DNA from: Eubacterium sp.
GTDB lineage: Bacteria; Bacillota; Clostridia; Lachnospirales; Lachnospiraceae
Assembly: GCA_017475235.1 (NCBI GenBank)
Contig: JAFVGA010000015.1
Span: 1-64,000, forward strand
DNA: 64,000 nt
Reading direction: 5' to 3'
In this document: one piece after another, positions 34,027 through 43,508 of the stretch
How the letters are laid out: the number at the start of each line of letters is the position of its first letter
Numbering within the stretch: position 1 is the first letter of the stretch
Position numbers and translations under genes: made by a program
The notes under the pieces: model-generated
Told to the model about the DNA's origin: nothing
The model's input: only the letters and a program-made list of their open reading frames with translations
Databases searched by the model: none

Positions 34027-35058
34027 CTATTTAATCGGTCTCACCATTAGACCATTATCCTTCATATAATAATCATCAGGGACTGTCGCCCATTTAGCTA
34101 CAATTGTTGCTTTTCCATCAAGTGAAATTCCAGTGCATTTATAACCTGTAAACATTTCCACATGGTTTATTCCACGATATCTTCCATTCTTTGCGCCCTC
34201 GCAGAAGAACAAGTCTCCAGGCCTTAGTTTCATTTTTGAAACATTCTTTATAGAATAACCGCCCTTAATTCTCTTTTTCTTTTTCACGTAATACTTTGCC
34301 AAGTCTGCTGCTACTGGTGCGTAATACTTATTAGCGAGTGTTACCTTGCCCTTCTTGTATGCTCTCCAAACAAGTGAACTGCAATCATAGTAGCCTTTTA
34401 ACATTCGTTTAGCCTGACTGTATTTTCCCTTCTTTAAACTGTAGGCTTTCTTCACAATTGTGTTCATCTTTTTAGATACCACCGAAACGGCACATCCAAA
34501 GTATTGGCTTCCCACATATGCATAGATAAGAGCATTTCCGATTTTCTTGCCCTTTACTACTCCTTTAGAAGATACAGTTGCAATCCTTTTATTATTGCTA
34601 ACCCACTTCACTTTATCCAAACAACCTTTAATCTTAAGAGTGGATTTTTTCTTCTTAACAATTCTAAGAGATTTTTTATTTATTCCAACCTTAATTACAT
34701 TAACATCCAAATATAGTTCTTTGGTATCCAATGTAAAAGTAATCCTTCCACTTCCAGTACCTTCTGCACTTATCGAAATCACCTTTCTATAAGTATCTAA
34801 AGCACAATAAATCCCAAGTGATTCATTCGAGCAATGATACGTAAACTGATAATCGTCAGAACTTGGTGCATTGACTAACGCTACTTCACCGTAGGCTCCG
34901 TATGCATTTGTGTAATACATATTAAGTGAAGTCTTCGCCAAAGAAGTATTTGAAGCGTCAGGAAAATCGTCATCTGCTTTCACGTACGCGGATGACGCAA
35001 AGAGCAAACAAACGGTTAGTATTAAAACGATTATTCTTTTACTCTTTAAATGAATCAT
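34027..35058 (-). CDS. Secreted NlpC/P60-like hydrolase with Ig-like domain
   Basis: A 343-aa exported protein. A signal peptide (about 1-28, VLILTVCLLFASSAYVKA) is followed by a beta-rich region and a bacterial Ig-like (BIG2) segment (about 120-180, VKWVSNNKRIATVSSKGVVKG). The C-terminal ~130 residues form an NlpC/P60-like fold with Cys in YDCSSLVWRAY (near 218) and His in GINHVEMFTGY (near 306). Its start overlaps the preceding gene by 20 nt. It is the second gene of the four-gene surface operon; cell-wall peptide cleavage is the likely activity. Confidence 0.85.
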   Translation of the reverse strand: MIHLKSKRIIVLILTVCLLFASSAYVKADDDFPDASNTSLAKTSLNMYYTNAYGAYGEVALVNAPSSDDYQFTYHCSNESLGIYCALDTYRKVISISAEGTGSGRITFTLDTKELYLDVNVIKVGINKKSLRIVKKKKSTLKIKGCLDKVKWVSNNKRIATVSSKGVVKGKKIGNALIYAYVGSQYFGCAVSVVSKKMNTIVKKAYSLKKGKYSQAKRMLKGYYDCSSLVWRAYKKGKVTLANKYYAPVAADLAKYYVKKKKRIKGGYSIKNVSKMKLRPGDLFFCEGAKNGRYRGINHVEMFTGYKCTGISLDGKATIVAKWATVPDDYYMKDNGLMVRPIK

Positions 35059-36079
35059 TCTTTATTCCCCAGTCTGGATCTTCCGTTACTTCGAATTTTG
35101 GTTTTCCATTAGCAAGATCCATTCCTGCTTTTCCTTTAATCTTAAAAACGATTTTCTTCTTTTTGTTCTCTTTAATCTTTATATTTTTATTCTTATACTT
35201 CTTGCTAAATGCTTTCTTCCCATCAACCTTCAAATCAATCTTCAAAGATTTATATCTCTTAAAGTCCCACTCTCGACTATTCATAGCATATCCAGTAACA
35301 GTGTAGGTCTTCCCCGTCAAAGAAACCTTAGTAATCACATACTTGCAAGTTGCGTATGGATATGACTTGACTTTCATCTTCTTTTTCCATTTGTGCTCGT
35401 TCTTTTTAGGTTTGACAGTGTTCGAACTACTCTTATATTCCTTTTTGTCTACCTTTACATACGGCACAACTCTAAACTTGCTCTTTCCAGCTTTTTTCTT
35501 AGTGACCATAGTCTTTGTGGTTTTCGCACTAACTGTCTTCACCTTCTTTTTACCCATGTAAATATGGAAGCCAGTTGCACCACTAGCAGATCCCCATCTC
35601 AAATATACTTTCTTATTACTAATCTTAGTAGCCTTGACCTTAACTTTCGAAATCTTCTCCGAAGCAAGTTTAAAAGACCTAGTAGGTCCATTTTTCTCCT
35701 CACCAAGAATATTCATATATAGAGCAACTTTAAAACTATCACTTTTGTCATATGAAACTGTCACAGATTTGAACACTGCTTCTGAATTAACAGGGATAGT
35801 CTTTGTCTCATAAAGATTTCCATTCTTGAATATTTTAACAATGGTCTCGTTCACGGAGTACTCTGTCGGATCATCACCCACTGTATAAGTTCCCCGACCA
35901 CTTGTTTTAACTTTAATATCTTTTTCGCCCACTGTTTTTGATGTGTAAATATTATCTATTTTTGGTCCAACTTTAATATGGATTTCATCATTGGCCTTTA
36001 CTGTTCTTATGTTAGGAGCAATAGTAAGCGCCATCGCCAAAGTCAATGTGATTGCTAATAATATTTTAATTGTTTTCAT
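35039..36079 (-). CDS. Secreted fibronectin-like lysine-rich protein, unknown
   Basis: A 346-aa exported protein. Signal peptide about 1-28 (LLAITLTLAMALTIAPNI). The first mature domain (about 30-140) is beta-rich. A fibronectin type III-like domain follows (about 145-225, YLRWGSASGATGFHIYMG, FRVVPYVKVDKKEY), then a lysine-rich C-terminal beta domain (about 235-340). The fold pattern resembles the FN3-containing protein at 8353. First gene of the surface operon, preceded by AGGAGAAG; it overlaps the next gene by 20 nt. Function unknown; adhesion or wall binding is a guess from domain content. Confidence 0.75.
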   Translation of the reverse strand: MKTIKILLAITLTLAMALTIAPNIRTVKANDEIHIKVGPKIDNIYTSKTVGEKDIKVKTSGRGTYTVGDDPTEYSVNETIVKIFKNGNLYETKTIPVNSEAVFKSVTVSYDKSDSFKVALYMNILGEEKNGPTRSFKLASEKISKVKVKATKISNKKVYLRWGSASGATGFHIYMGKKKVKTVSAKTTKTMVTKKKAGKSKFRVVPYVKVDKKEYKSSSNTVKPKKNEHKWKKKMKVKSYPYATCKYVITKVSLTGKTYTVTGYAMNSREWDFKRYKSLKIDLKVDGKKAFSKKYKNKNIKIKENKKKKIVFKIKGKAGMDLANGKPKFEVTEDPDWGIKNDSFKE

Positions 36080-36125
36080 TTACTTCTCCTGTAAATCTAT
36101 CCGATACGTTTCTTCTATTATACAT

Positions 36126-36157
36126 TAAAAAAAGAGATGCATAAACATCTCTTTTTA
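36126..36157. terminator. rplM-rpsI terminator
   Basis: AAAAGAGATG-CATAAA-CATCTCTTTT hairpin, 7 bp after the rpsI stop. Confidence 0.9.
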
Positions 36158-36163
36158 TCATCA

Positions 36164-36556
36164 TTATCTCTTTGAGAACTGTGGCGCTCTACGTGCACCT
36201 TTAAGACCGTATTTCTTACGCTCTTTCATTCTTGAATCTCTTGTCAAGAATCCAGCTTTCTTTAAGATTTTTCTGTTTTCTGGATCTGCTTCAACTAATG
36301 CTCTAGCGATACCATGTCTGATGGCACCAGCTTGACCAGTAGTTCCGCCACCTTTTACAGTGATGTCAGCGTCAAACTTGTCTGCCTGCTCGATAGCTTC
36401 AAGTGGCTGTCTAACGATAACTTTTAATGTCTCAAGACCAAAGAAATCATCAATATCTCTTTTGTTGATTGTGATTCTACCTGTGCCTGCTGAGAGGTAA
36501 ACTCTAGCGACACTACTTTTTCTTCTACCTGTACCGTAGTATGTATCTTTTGCCAT
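36164..36556 (-). CDS. rpsI: 30S ribosomal protein S9
   Basis: S9 (130 aa) of the small subunit head; its C-terminal tail reaches the P-site tRNA. The N-terminal [16 protein letters not shown] and the basic C-terminus [14 protein letters not shown], ending in the invariant KR, are intact. Located 21 bp after rplM, as in nearly all bacteria, and closed by a terminator. Confidence 0.99.
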   Translation of the reverse strand: MAKDTYYGTGRRKSSVARVYLSAGTGRITINKRDIDDFFGLETLKVIVRQPLEAIEQADKFDADITVKGGGTTGQAGAIRHGIARALVEADPENRKILKKAGFLTRDSRMKERKKYGLKGARRAPQFSKR

Positions 36557-36577
36557 GTTATTTCCTCCTCTCAGTTA

Positions 36578-37006
36578 TTAAAACTTTAATTCCTCAGGCT
36601 GCTGTGCAGCATGTGGGTGTTCAGCACCAGCGTACACGAATAACTTCTTGTACATCTTTCTTCCTAAAGGTCCCTTTGGAAGCATGCCTTTAACTGCGAG
36701 TTCTATAACCTTCTCAGGTTTCTTTTCAAGCATAGTCTTAAGATCTGTTTCTTTCATTCCTCCAACATATTCAGAATGGTGATAATAGATCTTCTGATCT
36801 AACTTCTTTCCTGTAACGTTAATCTTTTCGGCATTTGTCACTATTACATAGTCACCAGTATCAACGTGAGGTGTGAATGTTGGTTTATTCTTACCTCTTA
36901 ATACCTTAGCTATCTCTGATGACAAACGACCCAATGTATATCCTGTAGCGTCAACTACATACCATTTTCTTTCAATATCTGTTGGATTAGCCATGAATGT
37001 TTTCAT
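36578..37006 (-). CDS. rplM: 50S ribosomal protein L13
   Basis: L13 (142 aa), an early-assembling large-subunit protein. [20 protein letters not shown] and [22 protein letters not shown] are typical. The start at 37006 (MKTFMANP) is preferred over an upstream in-frame start because AGGAGG is 8-9 nt before it. It is first in the rplM-rpsI unit with its own strong promoter and a structured leader. Confidence 0.98.
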   Translation of the reverse strand: MKTFMANPTDIERKWYVVDATGYTLGRLSSEIAKVLRGKNKPTFTPHVDTGDYVIVTNAEKINVTGKKLDQKIYYHHSEYVGGMKETDLKTMLEKKPEKVIELAVKGMLPKGPLGRKMYKKLFVYAGAEHPHAAQQPEELKF

Positions 37007-37016
37007 TGGTATTCCT

Positions 37017-37130
37017 CCTAATTTAATTTTCAAAATTTACGTGCAAGCGAAATGTCCGAAACGCTTGCTTTCGTGCGTGTTTACTAGCTCTTACCGGGGC
37101 TATGGCTCGAACTTATATTACACGCCACAG
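37017..37130 (-). promoter_or_regulatory. Structured 5' leader of rplM (L13 leader-like)
   Basis: The transcript from 37137-37165 has about 120 nt before the ribosome binding site. It contains the hairpin GCAAGCG...CGCTTGC and a GCGTGT/ACACGC pairing that could close a multi-branched structure. Firmicutes are known to carry an L13 leader for autoregulation; I infer the same here, but a covariance-model match was not possible. Confidence 0.55.
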
Positions 37131-37136
37131 AGTAAG

Positions 37137-37165
37137 ATTATATAATAAAGAATTCCCTATGTCAA
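37137..37165 (-). promoter_or_regulatory. Consensus sigma-A promoter of rplM-rpsI
   Basis: On the minus strand TTGACA (37160-37165), 17 nt, TATAAT (37137-37142): both hexamers perfect. Confidence 0.93.
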
Positions 37166-37196
37166 ACAGTTTTTGGGCAATTCTTACTCGTCAAAA

Positions 37197-37940
37197 TCAC
37201 TCGTTTTCATACTTAATTTCGACCAATTTTAGGCCTCTAGCCACTGCTGTCTTACCCGCAAGTCCTCTATCCTTAGATTCGATGATTTTCGCCATATCTG
37301 AAGGCTCAATTTTGCCCTCTCCCACTTCTAACAGTGTTCCAGCGATAATTCGCACCATATTGTACAAAAAGCCGTTTCCTTTAGCAATTATGGCTATTTC
37401 GTCGCCATTTTGTGTGACTTCTAGCGAATTTATCGTCCTAACTGTGTTATCTACCTGGCTTCCAGTACTGCAGAACGCTTCAAAGTCATGTTCGCCCTCC
37501 AAATACTTGGCTGCCTCCTTCATTTTATCTACATCTAGCTTAGAATATGTGAAATATGAGTACATTCTTCTAATTGGATCTGGCATCTCGCGATTCACAA
37601 TCGTATATTGATATGTCTTCATACTATTCTGATATCTTGGGTGCCAATCCATATCCACCTCTTCCGACTTCACAATCGAAATATCCTCAGGCAGACGCTG
37701 ATTTAGTGCATATGCAATCTTCTCAGCCGGAATATGAGTGTCCGTGTCAAAGATACAGTAGTTTCCTTCGGCGTGGACGCCCGAATCTGTACGGGACGCG
37801 CCAACCACTTCTATCTCCTCATCCAAAAGTTCACTCAGAGTCTCGTTCAAGACACCCTCTATCGTCACCTCGTTTGGCTGAACCTGCCAACCGCAGTAAT
37901 TTGTACCATCGTATGCAACTTTTAATCTAACTCTCTTCAT
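37197..37940 (-). CDS. truA: tRNA pseudouridine synthase A
   Basis: TruA (247 aa) makes pseudouridine at positions 38-40 in the anticodon arm of tRNAs. The RLKVAYDGTNYCGWQVQPN start and the catalytic Asp in GASRTDSGVHAEGN (about 47-60) are intact; FLYNMVRIIAGTLLEVG near 190 is typical. It lies after ecfT with 9 bp between them, in the common order ecfA1-ecfA2-ecfT-truA, with rplM-rpsI following from a new promoter. Confidence 0.97.
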   Translation of the reverse strand: MKRVRLKVAYDGTNYCGWQVQPNEVTIEGVLNETLSELLDEEIEVVGASRTDSGVHAEGNYCIFDTDTHIPAEKIAYALNQRLPEDISIVKSEEVDMDWHPRYQNSMKTYQYTIVNREMPDPIRRMYSYFTYSKLDVDKMKEAAKYLEGEHDFEAFCSTGSQVDNTVRTINSLEVTQNGDEIAIIAKGNGFLYNMVRIIAGTLLEVGEGKIEPSDMAKIIESKDRGLAGKTAVARGLKLVEIKYENE

Positions 37941-37949
37941 ATCTAACCT

Positions 37950-38777
37950 CTAAAATACAACATATGTATGTGCCAAAAACTTCACAACAACAATATTAAC
38001 CACAATCACGCTCGCAATAATCACAGCGCAAAAGCCGTACGATATCGCATCGCGCCTTGCATATTTGAGCGGATGAAGTTTCGTTCTATTTCCACCGTTG
38101 TAGCATCTCGCTTCCATCGCCTGCGCAAGGTTAACCGCCTTCTTAATAGACGACACAAACAGCGGAACCAAAATCGGAACTAGGCTCTTCGCTCTCTTAA
38201 AAATGTTGCCCGTCTCAAAGTCAGCACCTCTTGCCATCTGCGCCTTCTTAATCCTCTCAGTTTCGTCCATCAAAGTTGGAATAAATCTGAGCGCCAACGA
38301 CATAATCATTGCAATCTCATGCACTGGCACTCTAATTACTTTCAAAAATCCTAGCGCCTTTTCCATACCATCCGCCAAATCATTTGGCTTTGTGGTCAAA
38401 GTCATAACCGAAGTTGATAACACTAACAAAATCAGTCTGATTACAAGGTAAGCTGATCTGATTAGTCCTTCGGCGCTGACGGTAAATATCCACCAGTGGA
38501 AAACGACTTTTCCTGGTGTGAAAAACATATTCAAAAGCGCTGAGACAATCAAAATGATTATGATTCCTCGCACGCCCTTTACCACTTTTCTAAATGGAAT
38601 GCGCGAGCACTTAACTATGGCAAACAAATATAGTGCCATAAGTGCGAAGCCGACAAAATTGTTCACGACAAAAAGCATCACAATGAAAACCAAAGTGCCA
38701 AACAATTTGACTCTCGGGTCTAGCTTGTGAATTATTGAGTTTTCAGGATAGTATTGCCCTATCGTGAAATCTGACAT
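37950..38777 (-). CDS. ecfT: ECF transporter transmembrane subunit EcfT
   Basis: EcfT (275 aa) couples the two ATPases to interchangeable substrate-binding proteins such as RibU. Five to six membrane segments are seen (TLVFIVMLFVVNNFVGFAL, IIIILIVSALLNMFF). The two coupling motifs appear as QMARGADF near 190 and QAMEARCYNGGNRT near 225 (both with the A-R-G/A-R-C core that contacts the ATPases). Normal length. It sits 9 bp from ecfA2 and before truA. Confidence 0.97.
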   Translation of the reverse strand: MSDFTIGQYYPENSIIHKLDPRVKLFGTLVFIVMLFVVNNFVGFALMALYLFAIVKCSRIPFRKVVKGVRGIIIILIVSALLNMFFTPGKVVFHWWIFTVSAEGLIRSAYLVIRLILLVLSTSVMTLTTKPNDLADGMEKALGFLKVIRVPVHEIAMIMSLALRFIPTLMDETERIKKAQMARGADFETGNIFKRAKSLVPILVPLFVSSIKKAVNLAQAMEARCYNGGNRTKLHPLKYARRDAISYGFCAVIIASVIVVNIVVVKFLAHTYVVF

Positions 38778-38786
38778 CGCCTTCTC

Positions 38787-39635
38787 CTATTTCAAAACAT
38801 CTAAAATGTTATTCTTTGCGTCTTCTACGTTCGTGATTGATGTGTCCACATCCAATCCCGCTTCTTTTAACCTACTCATCACCGTTGAAACTTGTGGAAT
38901 TTTAAGTCCCACTTCTTCTAACTCTTTTGACTTCGCAAAAACTTTCTTTGCGTCGTCGTCGAAGAGCACCTCTCCATCGTTCATAACAATAATACGCTTA
39001 GCATATTTACCAACTTGTTCCATATTGTGTGAAACCCAGATGATAGTTATGTCTCTTTCTTTGTGGAGCTGATTAACAAGTTTCATAATCTTGTTGCGGC
39101 CTCTTGGATCAAGTCCACTTGTTGGCTCATCCAAAATCAAGATGTCTGGCTCCATCGCCAAAACTCCTGCTATCGCCACACGTCTCTTCTGTCCGCCCGA
39201 AATATCAAACACGGACTTATTATAAGAATGCTTTGGCACATCAACTAACTCCATAGCCTCAATAGCCTTCTTCTTAGCCTCCTCATCTGAGCAGCCTAAG
39301 TTCTTTGGTCCAAAGCAAACATCTTTCAGTACTGTTTCCTCAAACAACTGGTAGTCTGGGTTTTGGAATACAATACCCACACGTTTTCTAAGTTCAATCT
39401 TATTAAAGCTCTTATCGTCAATATTCTTTCCATCGATAAGAACTTCTCCGCTGGCACACTTAAGTAACCCATTCATCAACTGAATGAGTGTCGACTTACC
39501 AGAACCCGTATGGCCAATGATTGCGACAAACTCTTTCTCACCGATAGTGAGGTTAATATCCTTTAGAGCCTTTGTCTCATTGTTCGTACCCTGGCTATAT
39601 ATGTAATTTACATCTTTAAGTTCAATTTGTGCCAT
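38787..39635 (-). CDS. ecfA2: ECF transporter ATPase EcfA2
   Basis: An ABC ATPase (282 aa) of the energy-coupling factor module. Walker A GHTGSGKST (about 38-46), Q-loop near 91, signature ISGGQKRRVAIAG (about 144) and Walker B ILILDEPTSGLDP (about 163) are all present. It pairs with EcfA1 and EcfT. Its start overlaps the ecfA1 end by 14 nt. Confidence 0.96.
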   Translation of the reverse strand: MAQIELKDVNYIYSQGTNNETKALKDINLTIGEKEFVAIIGHTGSGKSTLIQLMNGLLKCASGEVLIDGKNIDDKSFNKIELRKRVGIVFQNPDYQLFEETVLKDVCFGPKNLGCSDEEAKKKAIEAMELVDVPKHSYNKSVFDISGGQKRRVAIAGVLAMEPDILILDEPTSGLDPRGRNKIMKLVNQLHKERDITIIWVSHNMEQVGKYAKRIIVMNDGEVLFDDDAKKVFAKSKELEEVGLKIPQVSTVMSRLKEAGLDVDTSITNVEDAKNNILDVLK

Positions 39636-40464
39636 TCGTCAATTCCTTTACTAACTCATCCACACTCAAAACCCCATCCGGAATATCTACTCCACTCTTC
39701 TTCAACTCATATGCAAGTTCGGTCACCTGTGGAACTTCTAGCCTAATCTCTTTTAGTTCTTCCACTTTACTAAACACTTCCTTAGGTGTTCCTTGCATCA
39801 CGATTTTTCCTTCGTTCATAACAAAGATCTTATCAACGTCCACCACTTCTTCCATGTTGTGAGTGACAATAATAATTGTTATGCCCTCTTTGTTTAGTTT
39901 GTGCAATGTTTTGATTACTTCTTCGCGGCCGACAGGATCAAGCATAGATGTTGGCTCATCCAAAACAATACACTTTGGTTGCATAGCTAAAATGCCAGCA
40001 ATTGCAACACGCTGCTTCTGTCCACCCGACAACTTCAAAGGTGATTTCTTTGCATACTTTCTCATCTCAACAGACTTTAGAGATTCATCAACTCTCTCAA
40101 CAATCTCTTCCGTTGGGACAGCTAAGTTCTCTGGTCCGAATGCCACGTCTTCTTCCACCACCGTTGAAACAATCTGATTATCTGGATTTTGAAGTACTAG
40201 ACCTGCTGTTTGTCTTACAGTTAAAACTAACTCTTCGTTAGATGTGTCAATTTCATCCACAAAAACAGAGCCACTAGTAGGTAACAACATTGCATTCAAT
40301 TGTTTTGCAAATGTCGACTTGCCTGAACCGTTGTGGCCAATCACAGCTATGAAGTCACCTTGTTGCACATCTAGACTTACGTTGTCTATCGCGCGCATCG
40401 TTGGTCTATTATCATTGCTCTTGTAGTCAAATATTAAATTTTTAACATCGATAATACTCTTCAT
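39622..40464 (-). CDS. ecfA1: ECF transporter ATPase EcfA1
   Basis: An ABC ATPase (280 aa), partner of EcfA2. Walker A GHNGSGKST (about 42-50), Q-loop LQNPDNQIV near 93, signature LSGGQKQRVAIAG near 144 and Walker B CIVLDEPTSMLDP near 163. It lies directly after the rplQ terminator of the ribosomal operon, so its expression comes from read-through or an unseen promoter. Together with ecfA2, ecfT and separately encoded RibU it forms a group II ECF vitamin transporter. Confidence 0.96.
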   Translation of the reverse strand: MKSIIDVKNLIFDYKSNDNRPTMRAIDNVSLDVQQGDFIAVIGHNGSGKSTFAKQLNAMLLPTSGSVFVDEIDTSNEELVLTVRQTAGLVLQNPDNQIVSTVVEEDVAFGPENLAVPTEEIVERVDESLKSVEMRKYAKKSPLKLSGGQKQRVAIAGILAMQPKCIVLDEPTSMLDPVGREEVIKTLHKLNKEGITIIIVTHNMEEVVDVDKIFVMNEGKIVMQGTPKEVFSKVEELKEIRLEVPQVTELAYELKKSGVDIPDGVLSVDELVKELTNGTN

Positions 40465-40476
40465 TGTCCTTTAACT

Positions 40477-40525
40477 AAAAAACAGACAGATAAAAGAAAC
40501 GATGTTCTTTATCTGTCTGATTTTT
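40477..40525 (-). terminator. Terminator of the ribosomal protein superoperon
   Basis: CAGACAGATAAA (40483-40494) pairs perfectly with TTTATCTGTCTG (40508-40519), with a T6 run following on the minus strand. It lies 17 bp after rplQ and 13 bp before the ecfA1 start. Confidence 0.9.
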
Positions 40526-40541
40526 TAAAAATAAAATATTT

Positions 40542-41066
40542 TTATACTAACTCCAATAATACTTCCATCGCTGCGTCACCTTTACGCTGACCAATCTTAA
40601 CGATTCTAGTATAACCACCGTTGCGGTTCTCGTACTTTGGAGCAATCTCGTCGAATAACTTGTTAGTCAAATCAACTTCTTTAGTCTCTCTCTTTGTAGC
40701 ACCTTTTTCTGTTACTGGATAAAGAACTTTCATCATTTGACGTCTTGCATGAAGCTTAGATGGTTTGTCTTTCTTGATAGTCTTTGATTCTTCGTCGAAG
40801 ACTGTGACCTTCTTGCCATCTACCACTTCTTTTACTCTCTTGCCATCTTTATCTTTTCTAGCAACCTTAGATGTTACTTTAACTTCTTCGTAATTGTCTT
40901 TTTCTTTTACAGCTAGTGCAATCAAGCCCTCAGTAACTTTGCTGACTTCCTTTGCACGACTTTCAGTTGTGACAATTTTTCCGTTATTTAAAAGACTGGT
41001 AACTTGACCTCTTATTAAAGCCTTTCTTTGACTTGAAGTTCTTCCAAGTTTTCTATAACCTGCCAT
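40542..41066 (-). CDS. rplQ: 50S ribosomal protein L17
   Basis: L17 (174 aa) lies near the polypeptide exit tunnel. The N-terminal [23 protein letters not shown] and the C-terminal [21 protein letters not shown] are diagnostic. At 174 aa it is longer than the usual 112-130: a charged insertion (about residues 58-95, [17 protein letters not shown]) splits the domain between [10 protein letters not shown] and [14 protein letters not shown]. Last gene of the superoperon, 25 bp after rpoA. Confidence 0.98.
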   Translation of the reverse strand: MAGYRKLGRTSSQRKALIRGQVTSLLNNGKIVTTESRAKEVSKVTEGLIALAVKEKDNYEEVKVTSKVARKDKDGKRVKEVVDGKKVTVFDEESKTIKKDKPSKLHARRQMMKVLYPVTEKGATKRETKEVDLTNKLFDEIAPKYENRNGGYTRIVKIGQRKGDAAMEVLLELV

Positions 41067-41091
41067 TTTCTTACCTCCTACAAATCAGCAA

Positions 41092-42054
41092 TTACTGATC
41101 TTCGCCTGATTTCTTGAATCCAAGACCAAGCTCTTCTAATTTATTAATTACTTCCTCCAAAGACTTGCGACCAAGGTTTCTAACCTTCATCATTTCGTCT
41201 TCAGTCTTGTTAACTAATTCTTCCACAGTGTTAATCTGTGCTCTCTTCAAACAGTTGAATGAACGAACTGAAAGTTCTAGTTCATCAATGTTCATTTCTA
41301 GTACTTTGTCGCTCTCTTCTTCGTCGTTGTCTGTGATAACTTCCACATCCTTAGCAACGTCAGAAAGATCGATAAGTAGGTTCAAGTGCTCACAAAGAAC
41401 CTTTGATGCAAGTGAAACAGCTGCATCAGTTTCGATAGTACCGTTTGTGTAAACATCAAGTGTCAACTTATCATAGTCTGTAACTTGACCTACACGAGTG
41501 TTCTCTACTGTCATATTTACTCTCTCAACTGGAGTGTAAATTGAATCAATAGCGATTACACCGATTGGTAGATTATCGTTTTTATTCTTTTCTGCACTCT
41601 TGTATCCTCTGCCCTTAGTAATAGTTAACTCCATACTAAGTTTGCTCTTGCTACCACCATTAATTGTAGCAATAACTAGGTCAGGGTTAAGAATTTCAAT
41701 CTCTGAATCTGCTTCAATATCAGCAGCTGTAACTGTTCTGTTACCAGACACATCAATGTGAGCTACCTTTACGTTGTCAGACTCGCTGTGATTGATAATT
41801 TCTAGTTGTTTGATGTTAAGAACAATCTCTGTAACATCTTCTTTAACTCCAGGAATTGAGCTGAATTCATGAAGAACTCCGTCAATCTTAATTTGACTTA
41901 CTGCTGCTCCTGGTAAAGATGAAAGCATGATGCGACGAAGCGCATTTCCTAATGTAGTACCATAACCTCTCTCTAAAGGTTCTACTACAAACTTTCCATA
42001 TCTTCCATCATCTGATTTTTCAATTGTAATATTTGGTTTTTCAAAATCGAACAC
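41092..42054 (-). CDS. rpoA: RNA polymerase alpha subunit
   Basis: RpoA (320 aa) nucleates RNA polymerase assembly. The N-terminal domain has [27 protein letters not shown] (about 21-47); the C-terminal domain has [23 protein letters not shown] and [15 protein letters not shown], which bind UP elements and activators. Flanked by rpsD and rplQ as in most bacteria. Confidence 0.99.
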   Translation of the reverse strand: MFDFEKPNITIEKSDDGRYGKFVVEPLERGYGTTLGNALRRIMLSSLPGAAVSQIKIDGVLHEFSSIPGVKEDVTEIVLNIKQLEIINHSESDNVKVAHIDVSGNRTVTAADIEADSEIEILNPDLVIATINGGSKSKLSMELTITKGRGYKSAEKNKNDNLPIGVIAIDSIYTPVERVNMTVENTRVGQVTDYDKLTLDVYTNGTIETDAAVSLASKVLCEHLNLLIDLSDVAKDVEVITDNDEEESDKVLEMNIDELELSVRSFNCLKRAQINTVEELVNKTEDEMMKVRNLGRKSLEEVINKLEELGLGFKKSGEDQ

Positions 42055-42101
42055 TAATTAGCCCCTCCTTTATTTGGAATTGAATTAGCTTATTATGAAT
42101 T

Positions 42102-42695
42102 CTATTTAGAATACAACTCGACAATAAGCATCTCATCTACAGGTACATCAATATCTTCTCTTGTAGGTAGAGATTTAACCTCACCTTTAAGATTATCCTG
42201 GTCTACTTCAACCCAAGCAGGGAATGTTCTTCCACCAGTAACCTCTAAGATATCCTTGTATCTCTGAGAGCCTTTACAATTCTCTTTGATTTCAATTACA
42301 TCGCCCTCACTTACAATGTAAGATGGGATGTTAACCTGTTTACCGTTAACCATTACATGCTTATGACCTACAATCTGTCTAGCTTCTCTTCTAGTACGAG
42401 CAAATCCTAAACGGAAAATAACGTTGTCTAGACGAGTCTCTAGTAAAATCATAAGATTTTCACCTGTTTTACCAGGTCTCTTTTGGGCCTTCTTAAAATA
42501 GTTTCTAAAAGGTTTCTCTAACACACCATAGATGAATTTAGCTTTCTGCTTTTCTCTAAGCTGAAGACCATATTCACTCATCTTTCTGTTAGATCTCTTT
42601 AAGCTTCTATTTGATTTCTTGTCTATTCCTAAATAAACTGGATCCAAACCAAGTGATCTACATCTTTTAAGAACAGGAACTCTATTTACTGCCAT
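42102..42695 (-). CDS. rpsD: 30S ribosomal protein S4
   Basis: S4 (197 aa) is a primary 16S rRNA-binding protein of the 30S body and often the alpha-operon regulator. The S4 RNA-binding domain is seen at LLETRLDNVIFRLGFARTRREARQIVGH (about 84-111), HVMVNGKQVNIPSY. The N-terminal zinc Cys cluster of some homologues is absent (only one Cys near residue 12). 16 bp after rpsK. Confidence 0.98.
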   Translation of the reverse strand: MAVNRVPVLKRCRSLGLDPVYLGIDKKSNRSLKRSNRKMSEYGLQLREKQKAKFIYGVLEKPFRNYFKKAQKRPGKTGENLMILLETRLDNVIFRLGFARTRREARQIVGHKHVMVNGKQVNIPSYIVSEGDVIEIKENCKGSQRYKDILEVTGGRTFPAWVEVDQDNLKGEVKSLPTREDIDVPVDEMLIVELYSK

Positions 42696-42711
42696 TCTCT
42701 ATTCCTCCTCA

Positions 42712-43107
42712 TTAGACTCTACGACGCTTTGGTGGACGACATCCGTTGTGTGGTACTGGAGTTACGTCTTTGATAGATGTAACCTGAAGTCCACAAGTAG
42801 CAAGAGCACGAATAGCTGCCTCTCTACCTGAACCTGGTCCTTTAACCATAACGTCTACTGATTTTAATCCATGAACTAAAGCTGCTTGTGTAGCTGTTTC
42901 TGCTGCCATCTGAGCTGCGTAAGGAGTAGATTTCTTTGAACCTCTAAATCCTAAGCCGCCAGCACTAGCCCATGATAAAGCGTTACCTTCAGCGTCCGTC
43001 AAAGTAACAATAGTGTTGTTAAATGACGCCTGAATGTGTGCTTGTCCGTGTTCAACATTCTTTTTGACACGTCTCTTTGTCGCTTTTTTTGTAACTTTCT
43101 TAGCCAT
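42712..43107 (-). CDS. rpsK: 30S ribosomal protein S11
   Basis: S11 (131 aa), platform protein of the 30S subunit. [41 protein letters not shown] and the C-terminal [17 protein letters not shown] are characteristic. Located between rpsM (32-bp gap) and rpsD. Confidence 0.99.
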   Translation of the reverse strand: MAKKVTKKATKRRVKKNVEHGQAHIQASFNNTIVTLTDAEGNALSWASAGGLGFRGSKKSTPYAAQMAAETATQAALVHGLKSVDVMVKGPGSGREAAIRALATCGLQVTSIKDVTPVPHNGCRPPKRRRV

Positions 43108-43139
43108 TTTTTAAACTAACCTCCCTTATGGGTTCTACT

Positions 43140-43508
43140 TTACTTCTTCTTATTTGCTACAGTTCTCTTTGGTCCCTTACGTGTACGAGCATTATTCTTA
43201 GAATTCTGTCCGCGCACAGGAAGTCCCTTACGATGACGGATACCTCTATAGCATCCAATCTCCTGTAGTCTCTTGATGTTCATAGCGGTGTCTCTTCTCA
43301 AGTCACCCTCTACTACCTGAGATGCCTCAATAACGTCACTGATTTTCTTTACTTCACTATCAGTTAAATCCTTAACTCTAGTGTCAGGATTAACGTCAGC
43401 TTCAGCTAAGATTCTCTTAGCACTTGAAACACCAATGCCGTAAATATAAGTCAAGCCAATCTCAACTCTTTTGTCTCTAGGTAAATCAACACCTGAAATA
43501 CGAGCCAT
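43140..43508 (-). CDS. rpsM: 30S ribosomal protein S13
   Basis: S13 (122 aa) of the 30S head, contacting tRNA and L5. [26 protein letters not shown] at the start and [23 protein letters not shown] at the end are typical. The start at 43508 (MARIS) is used instead of five codons upstream since GGAGG is at the right distance and homologues begin here. It is preceded by a 290-nt gap with several hairpins. Confidence 0.98.
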   Translation of the reverse strand: MARISGVDLPRDKRVEIGLTYIYGIGVSSAKRILAEADVNPDTRVKDLTDSEVKKISDVIEASQVVEGDLRRDTAMNIKRLQEIGCYRGIRHRKGLPVRGQNSKNNARTRKGPKRTVANKKK

